In this document: positions 12,661 to 22,774 of the stretch, piece after piece
How the letters are laid out: the number at the start of each line of letters is the position of its first letter
Numbering within the stretch: position 1 is the first letter of the stretch
From: Tetmemena sp. SeJ-2015
Taxonomy: Eukaryota > Ciliophora > Spirotrichea > Sporadotrichida > Oxytrichidae
DNA length: 64,000 bases
Assembly (NCBI GenBank): GCA_027382625.1
Contig: JAJKFJ010020898.1
Span: 186,001 to 250,000, forward strand
Direction of reading: 5' to 3'
Notes under the pieces: model-generated
The model's input: the letters and a program-made list of their open reading frames with translations, nothing else
The model's database searches: none
Told to the model about the DNA's origin: nothing
Made by a program: the position numbers and the translations under genes

Positions 12661-13668
12661 TCCTTTTAAAATATATTTGCATAAGCATAAATTTAGTATG
12701 ATTTAAGCAAAAATTTCTAGTATATTAGAAATGATACTTTAAAATTATATTTTTGTGTAATTATCTCATTACTAATATATGTCCCCTTTTATAAATTTAA
12801 TTTCACTTTTTATTTCATTTCGACACACGAACTATTTAATTTAAATCCTTTAGGATACTAATCTATTCATTAGCAGGCTGCATTTAAGCAAATCTATCTC
12901 TTAAATGAAAATCATAGGCTCAATGAATTATAAAATTCTTGAGTTATTTGCAAATGGCTAATTTCTACCAGTATTTAGATGAGATGATTAATACTACGAA
13001 TTAATAATTTAAATTAGAAAACCAATCATCTAAAAATTAATGCCATAGTTATAGCTCCCATAAGGAGCCATTCCTTCGCCTCCAAACTTAGATTAGCCTC
13101 CATTCTCCATAATGAAATCATGAGAAGGTCCATTTGACTAGCTAGGCATGTTGTGCCCATAAAATCCATCGTACTGCTGTTGTTAATTCTGTTAAGATTA
13201 TGTGTATCCCATGTGAGCGGGATAATAAGGATACTGATGCTACTGCTACTGCTGAGAGTTAAAGTGGGGCTGAAAAGAAAAGTTATGAGGTTGGGAGGGC
13301 ATAGAGCCCTAACCGTGACCAGTTTAATTGAAACCTGTTTAACTCAGCACATAAGAGGGTTCATCAATGTTTTATCATAATCATTCATTAAGAAAACTTT
13401 ATATCTTATCCATACTTCATGTGTTGGTTTCCTTAGCTTGGGTTGTACTGACCGTCATCTATAAAACTTAAAAGCAATATTTATTATCTAGAGATGGGCC
13501 AAACTGGTTTTGGTGCTGTCCTTCAAAATTTGAAAAGTTAACCTAGCTTCCCATTTGGTAATTAGCTTGATGGGAACCGCCAAGAGCAATATCTAGTCTC
13601 GGGGAGTTACTTCTTTCCGCTGGTTGGTTATTTTGTTGCTTTGAATTATGAGCTCCATCTCTTTTCAT
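12661..13668 (-). CDS. Q/N/G-rich segment, possibly 5' part of the GON4-like gene
   Basis: An ATG at 13668 (minus) opens MKRDGAHNSKQQNNQ. The frame runs with small IES-like gaps through PRLDIALGGSHQ and a Gln/His/Tyr/Gly-rich stretch (QQQQHQYPYYPAHMGYTQ, near 13230) to MAPYGSYNYGIN near 13045. After that the frame stays open but is AT-rich with little protein character until TGA at about 12765. Because the next minus-strand gene has coding-like sequence upstream of its first Met, the two may be one gene joined across a large IES (about 12680-13045). I could not find a convincing pointer pair. No domain was recognised. Confidence 0.45.
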
Positions 13669-13873
13669 AGATTTTTTAATCAAATAATACATAATCTTAA
13701 ATATTTGTTATGATTAGGTGTATTTGTAGTCCATTTTAGTAAAATAAAGATTATAGAATTTAACTTTGGCGCAACTTTTATTCTATTGTTTTATCCTGAG
13801 AAATTCAAATTACTTCTATAATGAGAGATGCTGACTGTTTTAGTAAGAATAATAATAATAATTTAGAGATTAA

Positions 13874-15629
13874 TCAAATGCACTTTTAGCAAGTGAGGTC
13901 TTTGGGGTGGCACTTTCCAGGAAGGCAAGCTGGCTGTAGATGGAGCATGTTTGCCTTCTTTTAGTATGTGCACTACACGAAATCTGTGATCACCTCTGCA
14001 ACAATCTAGTCTGAAAGATCTGGACTTATTCCAAGCAGCCTCAAATTCCAAGCTTGTGAGCTTTAATAACCTCTATTAAATTTTTTAAGTGATTGTTTAA
14101 AAAATAGATGATTATAACCTTTAATATCGTCACAAACTCCTGATATAGTGGCATCCTAAAGCTACAACATACCCTCTAAATAAGTTGAAAAATCTGAGCT
14201 GGTCTATTAATCTAACTTCACAAATTCCTCTCAATTTTAAATAACTAAAAGTTTTTATTAAATCTCCTGTCACTAAAATATCTTGCGCTTCTGGCAAATC
14301 ATCTCCTCCATTCTGGCTATTACCAGCTTTCTTAAAGTATAGTTGGTGCTTAGTGTTTCTCAAAAGCATATCTTGGGAGGTTAAGTCTTCTGATTCCTGT
14401 AAAGTAGTGTCAAAAGCCTCACTATCTAATGACTATATTCCTGTGGTAAGTTTCAATGGCTGCTTATTTCGTGGACTTGAAAGTGCGACCCATTAAATTA
14501 GCATAATTGGAGAACTTTACTCTTTCCTTATTACCTTTAAACTTTTTAACTTTAAGAATAACTATTTTGAAATAGATAACTTTTGAATTTGTCATCAAAA
14601 GCAGAATGAGAATCGTCTAAACTTGGATTCTATAAATCATAGTTTAGAGGACCTATTATTTAATTAAAGCATTTATAATTTAAAAGCCTGAGAGAGTAAG
14701 TGAAGGTTTCCCCCTGCACTTATCAAGTGTGAAGAATTGCACCTGCAGCTGGCTAGGTATAGTGATTGATGTGATGCCCTAACCTTTTTGAAAGGATACT
14801 TAATTGCTTTGCAAATTAAAAATAAATCTCTGTAGAAATCTAGTTAATTAAATTCATCTGATCGTAGCATTAATCACTTTCTGTAAAAGTTGCACCAGTG
14901 ATAGCATGAAAATTATCCTACCCTAGAACTTAAATTCTTGGCTCTTCTAATTCATTATAAAAGTATACTTCTGCTTCTCTTATCCAGTTGTCTATCTCTC
15001 CTAATTTTCCAGACTCGTATGGCCCAATCATTAAAATTAAACTAAAGATAAAAAATAAAATCAATTCAACTGCATCCTCAGGTTTTGAAACTTTGCATTC
15101 TAATTGTCGACAAAGCTTAACTCTAACTCCTTTACCTACCTTGATTGAAGATATCTTTTTGTCTAGAGGATTTTTCCCTAGAGAAAGTACAGTTTTGTCC
15201 TCAACAAATGGTTGCACAGTTACATTTTAGCTGAGTCCCTTAAAGTTAGGGTCTGCAAAGAATTAGACTTTTAGAGGAGGGAATGGATCGCTAGGATTTG
15301 TTCCTAGAGATGCTGTTGAAATTATATAATCTAGAGGAAGAATCGTTTAGAATTCTGAAACTTCAATTTGTTGGCTATCAAAGTGAGAATCATGAGTACT
15401 TAGTTTTCCGAATCTGTAAAAGTACAGGATTAAGCTCACTAGAAATAAGGCTGCAAGAATGCTTAAAATTGAGAATCTTCTGCTTCTTAATTTTTCTATA
15501 ATAAATGATTATAATTATGAAACTTCTTTGAGTTTCCGAGTAGCTCTAAGCTTCCTATTTTTGTATCTAAATAAGAAGAGGAGATTTCGCAAGCTTATAA
15601 GAATCTGATCGAATTTTAAAATGCCTCAT
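13874..15629 (-). CDS. Membrane-anchored protein with beta/gamma-crystallin-like motifs
   Basis: It starts MRHFKIRSDSYKLAK at 15629. A signal-anchor helix follows (SILSILAALFLVSLILYFY, near 15490-15420), then an extracellular region. Two stretches resemble beta/gamma-crystallin repeats: LKVQFFADPNFKGLSQNVT followed by DKKISSIKVGKGVRVKL (about 15270-15120), and a second copy GITSITIPSQLQVQFFTLDK near 14780. The aromatic-x-x-PNFKG pattern and SSIKVGxGVRV are the family hallmarks. What looks like a second hydrophobic helix (ELILFFIFSLILM) is an IES artefact: removing a GATT-flanked insert gives ELIGPYESGKLG. Another IES (pointer ATA) lies just before the anchor. The C-terminal frame is ambiguous, and a Cys-rich tail ending at TGA (complement of 13874-13876) is preferred. 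The function is unknown. Such domains in protists can bind calcium, but I cannot show that here. Confidence 0.55.
15030..15062 (-). other. IES in crystallin-like gene, pointer GATT
   Basis: The complement AATC lies at 15026-15029 and 15059-15062. Excision replaces a spurious hydrophobic stretch by ELIGPYESGK, in frame. Confidence 0.75.
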
Positions 15630-15795
15630 ACTTAGATTTTATAATATTTATTAATCATCATTTCTAAACTATTTTACTAGTAGTACCTTTAGATCTATAA
15701 CTCGACACTAATTAAACTCTAGCTTTTATAATAACTAGTAACTTTGGTAATTTGCAATAAAGTGAAAGTTAATTTTACTATGATTTGCTGTTGTT

Positions 15796-18700
15796 TCATC
15801 GTTTGGCTTCTTTTTCATCTTGATCTTCCTCGATCATGATGGATAGGAAATTACTGTTGCTATTTTAGAGCTTATCTGCTCCAGTAATCTAACTGAGCTG
15901 ATAGTAGTTACTATTCTGAAGATTACTTTGGATTTCTGTGTTTTGCTTTTTTGTCCATAAATATATAAAATGCTTTTGTTATTTGCCTGAGGAAAGTGCT
16001 CTGCTCTTAGTCGAATTTGATTTGAATATGTTTTTAGGCCTCTGCTTCTTATTGCTTCACTGGATATATCATGCTCACACCCAACACTGATTTGTGATAA
16101 CTTTGGAGTCTTTAATTATGCAAAAAATATCAAAATATAAAGAATGGATGTAATCTTTGCTTCTCCTCATTTTAGAGTTGACTAACAAATAATTATTTTG
16201 AACATTAAATCGAATGAATAGTTAATTTAAATGGTGCTCTATCCACCCTATGATCGTCAATATGAAGAATAAATTTAATCATAATCAATATCTTCTTAGA
16301 GCATGATGTCAATTTCTACGCTAGATGCTGGATTGGTGTTAGCAGACGCATTTCTACTTTTATCCGCAATCTCATCTTATTTCTTTTTCATTTCTTTGTA
16401 TATTATTTAGTCTCTCTTCTCATAGTCTTTCCTTAGCTTCCTAAAGTAAACTTACTTTTAAGTGATCGCAATATGGGATTTCCTAAATTAATTTAAGCTC
16501 TTCTCTCAGCCTCAATTTCTTTGGTAGTTTTCTTGATGCGATTATGACGATAAGGAATATAGAAGAACACTATGTAGAAGAGAGTAGCATACATCATAGA
16601 TATTGCCAAATGAGAATTTCGATTTTAAAAGGAGAGAATAAGTGACTTTTGAAATTAAGTGATAGTACAACGTGGAGGGTTATGAACATTTCAGAAATTA
16701 TATGGTCTGCTTTCCAGACACTTAAGTTCCCAGAAACTCCAGAAACGCATGTTAGCTTTGCCGTTTCCTTTACAACTTATATCTCTAAGATAAAGAGTCC
16801 TATAACCCCACCCATCACTATCCCGTAAATACTCCAAAGCAGATTCACGATAGTGAACATCAAGCACAATTTATATAATGATCAAAAAGATGATTCATCA
16901 AAGTTTGTGTTCTCACATACCTCCAAAAGCCTAATGCTCTTTTCATGCTTAGTTCTTTTGGATCCTCCTACTCCTCTTCATTACTTTTTTATCTTGATGA
17001 ATTTTAAGTGCTATCTAAATCTTCTTCCTGTTCTTAGATTTCTTAATTTGTGTCACTATTTTGAAAGAGATAATTAATCAAATTATTCAACTTAACTATT
17101 GATTGAGCTCTCTATTTTTGCAGAAGCAAATACTTTAGATTTTTTGAAGTATCTCTGCTAATGATTCATGACTTTAAATTCTTCTACGCTTTCATCCTCT
17201 TATTCCATAGTTAGCACTCTTTTTTGCTTTACAGTTTGATTTCTTCCATTTTTCAAAAACTGATTATAAGATATTATTTTAAAATAACCAGCATTTAATT
17301 TGATTTTTCCTCTACCTCTTTGGACTCTGCTAAGTTAAACCTCTAGTTCTAGCTTTGTGAACTTTATCAGTATAGTTCTGCGATTTAACTTCACTCTATT
17401 GTTCATTATCATCTATTGGGACAGAGTCAGAGTCTAGGCCTTTAAAGTATTGCCTCTCAGATTGAATCTCGTCATGGTCCTAATACATTTAAGCTGGAGG
17501 TTTCTCTAATGTCATCATTCTTTTTAAACTTGTATTTTTAGTTTATCTAGAGGTGGCTTTATCATTTACTAAACGAATATCACTACTCTAAGTCTATGTC
17601 AATTTCTCATTCTTGCTGTTTTGAATTAATTAAGCTGTGTCCTCAGCTTGATAATCGCTTAACATCTAATTGATTCGTTCTTGATTCTTATTTATCTTTG
17701 CATCTTATTCTCCCTCTTCTTTCATTTATTATTGATAATAATTATAATAAGCATATATTTAATTTAATTAACATTTACTGCTGATGAAGAATCATATGCT
17801 TGACTATATATCGTTCACAGTTATCTTGTCTGTCGATTTCCCGCAAAAGTTCATCCTAGACTGGAGTCCTGTGTGCTTCTCCCTACAAATTAGATAGGAA
17901 CTACTCTTATTCACTAAACCCTTATCCATAAGATTGTAAGGTGGAGGGCAGCAGGATTCCCAAGATTATGTCTATGACGCTCATCACAAAGTCTAGTCCC
18001 AAAAGCAATACAAGCTGCATCGCTATATCGAGATTTAATTTAGAATTAGTTGAAAAAGAAATTAGGATGACAAAAATACTTACGATAGATCTGAGGGGAA
18101 CAACGAAGGCCTTGAGTCGGGAAGAGGGCAGTTGAAAATATTAGAAACAGGCAGAAGAGTCTTATTACCAAACTTATTTTTAAGCTATAGGAAAGTTTAA
18201 TGTATTATCAATCTTTGGGAAGTTAAGTAGGTTATTTAAGGTTAGTTAGAAGTTCCTGTTTACTAAAGAAAAATTGTGGGATTTGAAAGAGAAATTCAAA
18301 GTTGCTAGAAATATACAATAAACAAAGCTTCCCCAGAGCTCAAGGAGCGCAGTGTTTAGGCTCTTATCTGAGGAGATTTTCAATATTTTAGTGTTCCTCA
18401 TGGTGTTCGCTCTCTCAATTGTGCTTATATTCTGCGTATCAGTTATCAAGGTGCTCGAGATAGTATAGCTGCTCACTACTGCAAGGACCAGCAAGTTTCT
18501 TTGATTCTTTTCTCTTTTCCCCCGGGAGGTGGTAAATAGTGAAATTCTTTTTTTTTCCTTTCAATCTGTGTCTCCATTGTTCTTTTGACTTCAATTGTTA
18601 ATTGCTAAATGATAATTAAAATGAGAAACTTAATTACCTTATTTATTGGGCTTTAAATTAATTAAGATAGAGCAAACACGAATTAAGAATACTGTGATTA

Positions 18701-20246
18701 GAATTAAGAACTTATTAAGTGCTTTCTTTAATAGAGAAATCATTTGAACTTAAGGTTTGTTAAAAATAATTCACTTTTAAAATTCTTTTTAAATTTTTAA
18801 AAAATTAAATTAATTTCTCATTTTTTTTAATTTTAGCAATTAACAATGGAAGTCAAGCAATGAACACACTGGCAGCTATCACAGCATTGTAAAGGAAAAA
18901 AACAGAATTTAAGCTATTTGACCACCTCACCGAGGAGAAGAGATGAAAAGAATCAAAGAAACTTGCTGGTCCCTTTCAGTAGTGAGCAGCTATACTATCT
19001 CGAGCACCTTGATAACTGATACGCAGAATATAAGCACAATTGAGAGAGCGAACACCATGAGGAACACTAAAATATTGAAAATCTCCTCAGATAAGAGCCT
19101 AAACACTGCGCTCCTTGAGCTCTGGGGAAGCTTTGTTTATTGTATATTTCTAGCAACTTTGAATTTCTCTTTCAAATCCCACAATTTTTCTTTACTTACT
19201 GCTTTTTAAATCTCCGAGTATATAGAGCATTCAAGGCTTTGATTTAGAGATAATAGCTAGCACCTATTTTCATCATTGTATTCAAAAGAAAAATGAAGAA
19301 AAGCACATTCAAGTTATGAACTATGAACTCAAAAACAATCAGTGCGATTGTAGAAACATTTATATTTACTTAAAAGAAGCTTACAAAGTAATTTTTAATA
19401 AGCTTATGATTGGTAGTAAGAAAGAGAAAAATCTCAAACTAGTTCCAAGTTTGGTAAGTTTACTTATATCTGAAGACAGCTTGCGTATTCTTGAATAAAA
19501 TGAGGAGGCATTTGAACATGATGAATATCTTTCTAACCCAGGAGAAGAATATTTTAACTGAATGTCTATCCTCGTGGCCATCCCCAGATTATTGACTCGA
19601 ATATGAATCTTATGTGGGGAACTCTACAGATTCTTCTTCATTATTTGCTGTGATAGATTGAAGTGATTTTATATCTTCTAAATTAAAATCGAATAAACTT
19701 CCTTTTGTATTTGTAAGTTATTACTGCTAAAAATGTAGATCCTGATATTTAAAATCTTGAAAAGCTAATTGCGTAGTTGGATCATAGTTAATTTGAAGAA
19801 GAGAAATTTCCTGTTTCAGATTTCTAAAGCTCATCTGTAGGAATAGACATACCTTGAGAACCTTAGCCATTTTAATATTTTGAGGAATTAAATGTGCTAG
19901 AATAATTTAGAGAGCTATCCCTACTCATCATGAGGTCATTTTATTTCACTCTGCTGTGATTGTATTAATTAAAAGATAGATTGCTGTATTTTATTAAATC
20001 TAAATTATTCTCTCCCTTGCCTTTTAAATTTTCTTAGATTACTGTATTGTCATTAGCATTTAAGCTGGATTCAAGCATTCCAAGAAATGAATAGTGAGAG
20101 CTTTCGTTTTCAAAGAGGCCGAAAGTAACTTTCCTCGAATAATTGTCATTGTAAAGAGAAAGAGAGGAGTTATTGTAAAGTGGAGTACTTAAATTAGAAT
20201 AATGTTGCGGAAGAGTGAGAGTGTTTAGTAGGCCTAGAATATCCAT
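15796..20246 (-). CDS. Multi-pass membrane protein, unknown family
   Basis: It starts MDILGLLNTLTLPQ at 20246. A Ser/Asn/Gln-rich cytoplasmic-type region follows to about 19550, then hydrophobic segments: VKIFFSWVRKIFIMFKCLL (about 19540), NVLFFIFLLNTMMKIGASYY (about 19290), EIFNILVFLMVFALSIVLIF (about 19070), FCLFLIFSTALFPTQG joined to MQLVLLLGLDFVMSVIDII (about 18150-17960). An acidic/Gln-rich loop follows (about 17730-16900), then MFTIVNLLWSIYGIVMGGVI (about 16850) and MMYATLFYIVFFYIPYRHN (about 16600). The tail is charged and ends EEDQDEKEAKR-TGA (complement of 15796-15798). GT-AG introns and several IESs interrupt it. The largest IES (about 18157-18947, pointer TTC) contains an inverted copy of the neighbouring coding segment. 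I do not recognise the family. The half near 17730 could be read as a separate gene starting MKEEGEQDAK. Confidence 0.6.
18157..18947 (-). other. Large IES carrying an inverted copy of a coding segment
   Basis: On the minus strand TTC occurs at 18947-18945 and 18156-18154. Joining there reads VSLILFCLFLIFSTALFPTQ, one continuous hydrophobic segment in frame. The roughly 790-base insert includes the left arm of the inverted repeat. The 3-base pointer is short, so the exact boundary is inferred from the restored frame. Confidence 0.6.
18264..19194. repeat. Long inverted repeat (arms 18264-18630 and 18811-19194)
   Basis: The two arms are reverse complements. About 240 bases of the outer part (18264-18510 against 18945-19194) differ at only two or three positions. 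The inner parts (to 18630 and from 18811) are clearly related but diverged, with an unrelated loop of about 180 bases. The outer part codes for KEKLWDLKEKFKVARN and a transmembrane helix. The right arm is in the sense of the host gene (minus) and the left arm is inverted. Confidence 0.9.
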
Positions 20247-20506
20247 ATTTTATAATAATGTTTTATAAAGCACTTGGTTAAATTATTAAACTTTCACTCT
20301 CACCATCTACGTTTTATTATCGCAAATTTATTTAACCAAATGTCTTATAATTAAATTTCAAGGTGTTCTGATTCAGGAATCATTTGGTTGAATTAAATTC
20401 CTATTCTTACCTATACAATTTCATCATCAGCTAGTGAATATCTAAAACTAATCTTCAGACTATGGAAATGTATAGTCTGAATTAATTTTTGAGATTAATT
20501 AAAAGG
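20247..20506. other. AT-rich spacer before the HECT C-lobe segment
   Basis: No reading frame was recognised. The coding segment begins abruptly at the pointer at 20507 with no start codon upstream, as expected for an internal gene segment. Confidence 0.5.
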
Positions 20507-20519
20507 GATGTTGATCTTT
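20507..20519 (+). repeat. Scrambling pointer GATGTTGATCTTT (C-lobe side)
   Basis: Inverted partner of 43630-43642. Coding sequence begins here after about 260 bases of AT-rich non-coding DNA. Confidence 0.95.
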
Positions 20520-21046
20520 TGAAGAGACATACCAAGTATGGAGGAGATAAGAAAACAACTATACTTACAGAGGAGAGTCGCCGCATCAAGTGGTTCTGGG
20601 AAGTCCTCAGAGAATTTACTGAGGAGGATAAGTAGAAGTTTATAAAGTTCTGTTGGGGCTAACAAAGGCTTCCTGCAAATGATGAAGAGTTTGACCGTCG
20701 CTAAGTCAGATTCATGATCAAGCCATCTATCAAGAATACACATGGAGATGGAGCTCTACCAAAGGCAGATACTTTTTAATTAGAGCAGAATTTAAAGAGA
20801 GAATGTATGTATGCATCATGCATATATGTTATTACTTGCTTCTTCAACTTGGAATTGCCAGACTACAGCACCAAGGAAATCATGAAGCAGAGAATACTGC
20901 TGGCTATTTACACAGATAGTGATTCTATGAATGCAGAAGCTGAACATGCAGCCAACATTCATTTAAGTGACCCTATGTCAGGCGGACCTGGAAGAGGAGC
21001 AATCATGGAGAGACATTTGGATCAATCCTATGACGATGAGTATTGA
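20507..21046 (+). CDS. HECT E3 ubiquitin ligase, C-lobe segment (scrambled, displaced)
   Basis: The frame DVDLLKRHTKYGGDKKT, then IKWFWEVLREFTEEDKQKF, then FCWGQQRLP, then ALPKADT-C-FFNLELPDYS and KEIMKQRILLAIYTDSDS is the HECT C-lobe, with the catalytic Cys in the TC motif (codon TGC 20837-20839). It ends QSYDDEY-TGA at 21044-21046. It has no start codon and lacks the HECT N-lobe. The N-lobe lies at 43630-45775 on the minus strand and ends in the same 13 bases that open this segment (20507-20519). Joining at that repeat gives CGKNIVDVDLLKRHTKYGG, exactly the family's N-lobe to C-lobe transition. A 63-base IES (pointer TACT) sits directly before the catalytic Cys codon. The 3' end is only 128 bases from the stop of the convergent cyclophilin gene. 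Confidence 0.9.
20774..20836 (+). other. IES in HECT C-lobe next to the catalytic Cys, pointer TACT
   Basis: TACT lies at 20770-20773 and 20833-20836. Removing 63 bases yields GCA GAT ACT TGC TTC TTC (ADTCFF), placing the active-site Cys immediately after the junction. Confidence 0.9.
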
Positions 21047-21174
21047 GCAAAATCAGCAGAGCAATATTTTGTATCAAGAAAGTAGTCATTCAAGTTCCTT
21101 TAATTTCAATTCTTTAAACCTTAAATCAAACTGAAAATTATTTTAAATGATTAAGTAATTATGAAGATTATATA

Positions 21175-21888
21175 TCAGTAGTCACTCATTATTTCACCAC
21201 AGTCGCTAATGTAAACTTGCTATCTACATACTCCGCTCTAAGAACCTACCTTACTCACATTATATAGGATCTCCATTCCATTGATGACTTTTCCAAATGC
21301 AACATGATGCCCGTCAAGATGTGGATAAGCATCTAGAGTAATAAAGAATTGAGAGTTATTGAAATTCTTCATAGTGGGCTAAGTACCATCATTGCTGTTC
21401 ATGCTAGGAGGTTTTGACATTGATATAATGCCTGCTCTATCATGCGAATGGTTAAAGTTCTCATCTGGGAATTTCAGTCCATAGATAGATTCTCCACCCA
21501 GACCATTATTTCTGTGAATGTCTCCTCCTTAAAGCATGAAGCCCGGTATTATTCTGTGAAAAAGGGTATCTTTATAAGACAAGAGCTTCTTTGGTTTCTC
21601 TTCTTTGCCTTGCATATTTGATGAATTAGCCGATAACTCGCTAACGATTTAACCATCAGGGAGTTGAGAATCATTTGCAGTGTTTTATACCGGAGGCTGA
21701 TAATGCTAGCAGTATCCTTTCTCACCAGTGCAAAGTGCTCTAAAATTTTCAGAAGTCAGAGGGGTATCTCCAAATAACTGAATCTCAACCCTGCCTTACA
21801 AAGTGCCAGAGAGACTGATCTCGAGATATACTGTCGCTAAGATGTCCTCTGTATTATTTGGATTGCTGGGGTCGTCTACAAAATTCAT
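21175..21888 (-). CDS. Cyclophilin-type peptidyl-prolyl isomerase
   Basis: A continuous frame of about 237 codons with no IES. It starts [12 protein letters not shown] at 21888 and ends GEIMSDY-TGA at 21175. The cyclophilin core is clear: [51 protein letters not shown] (catalytic Arg in FHRIIPGF), [20 protein letters not shown] and the closing VYISDCGEI. It is longer than a minimal 165-residue cyclophilin because of an acidic N-terminus and an insert (about residues 80-110) before the FHR motif. A GTGAGT...TTCTTAG stretch near 21225 looks like a mini-intron, but read through it gives KVGSQSGV, which matches the family, so I treat it as coding. It catalyses cis-trans isomerisation of peptidyl-prolyl bonds, probably in the cytosol. 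TGA here confirms UGA as stop. Confidence 0.93.
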
Positions 21889-22111
21889 TCTTTAAAAAAT
21901 AATTATCTTTATTCAAGCTTTTCTACTCTAAGTGATTAATGAGTAAAAAAGTAAATATTCATTCACAGTCTCGAATGCAATTAGAATAACTTTATTTATA
22001 ATCCTTCTTCATTAAGGCATTATTAATTTGCAAAATTCAATAAAATTCACATTTATATTGCTCATCATTTAATTCTTAATTTAGAATTTATTAACTTCTA
22101 GATTTGGAATA
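21889..22111. promoter_or_regulatory. Divergent intergenic region
   Basis: It lies between the starts of the cyclophilin gene (minus) and the small protein gene (plus), so it should hold both promoters. It is AT-rich and no distinct element was recognised. Confidence 0.4.
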
Positions 22112-22532
22112 ATGAAAGCCAATACAGAGAATTACTTAAGTGAAGCATAAAAGCCAACTCCAAATACATAATGCCATAAATTTGTAATAAGTCGTCCGAG
22201 AACTCAAAAAATAGGTTATGAAAGGCTTTAATAACATTCGCACTAAGCAAAACTAGATTATTTTTCGAGAATTTGTAATTTATAGAAATTTTATTTTAGA
22301 TAAGAAACTCATAAAGTCTGCATTATAATCTTAGGACTTACTCTACAATTATCATTATGCTCTGCAAAGGAATAAGCTCGCAGCCCAAGAGAAGGAGTGC
22401 GTTTTCATAGGATTGAAAATGGCAGAATATTTTACAATTTAATTTTTTTATTTGAGATATTTGAAGTTCCCTCTAATGATCCTGAACTATAAACCAGTTC
22501 AGACTATTCCTATGATGAAAGCGAGTAATTGA
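22112..22532 (+). CDS. Small basic protein, unknown
   Basis: It starts ATG 22112 (MKANTENYLSEAQK). After removal of two IESs (pointers TAGAT and ATATTT) the frame reads HQAKLDKKLIKSALQSQ, NYHYALQRNKLAAQEKE, IGLKMAEYLKFPLMIL and ends IPMMKASN-TGA at 22530-22532, about 115 residues. It is predicted helical in the middle with a short hydrophobic stretch near the end. No family was recognised. Without IES removal one frame also stays open by chance to about 22560, because only TGA stops. Confidence 0.6.
22259..22301 (+). other. IES, pointer TAGAT
   Basis: TAGAT lies at 22254-22258 and 22297-22301. Excision of 43 bases gives QAKLDKKLIKSAL. Confidence 0.7.
22433..22462 (+). other. IES, pointer ATATTT
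   Basis: ATATTT lies at 22427-22432 and 22457-22462. Excision of 30 bases gives KMAEYLKFPLMILN. Confidence 0.7.
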
Positions 22533-22774
22533 AGCATAGAAACAAATGAAAAAGCAAATATGAATACAAAATCGGAGAATTTTCATGATGAAGAGATTAT
22601 CACCAAAAAGTCGGCCATTTAAAATGGGTGGTCATTCAATGTGGATGAATAGCTTAGTTAAGATGAGGTTTGGCAACAGCATCTCTTGAAAGAATAATTT
22701 AAAATTTAAGATATGAGCTAAAAATAGCTTCACAGTAAACAAAGATGATTATCCTATATTATAAGTTATAAATT

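Noticed and set aside
15020..15070. A second transmembrane helix in the crystallin-like protein (LILFFIFSLILM)
   Set aside because: It lies within a GATT-flanked insert whose removal restores a hydrophilic conserved-looking sequence.
19200..19858. A plus-strand gene (frames with LRILEQNEEAFEHDEYLSN and NVDPDIQNLEKLIAQ)
   Set aside because: The minus strand over the same bases gives the continuous N-terminal region of the membrane protein starting at 20246. The plus frames persist by chance because only TGA stops.
21220..21245. A 21-base GT-AG mini-intron in the cyclophilin gene
   Set aside because: It is a multiple of three and read through gives KVGSQSG, which matches conserved cyclophilin sequence.
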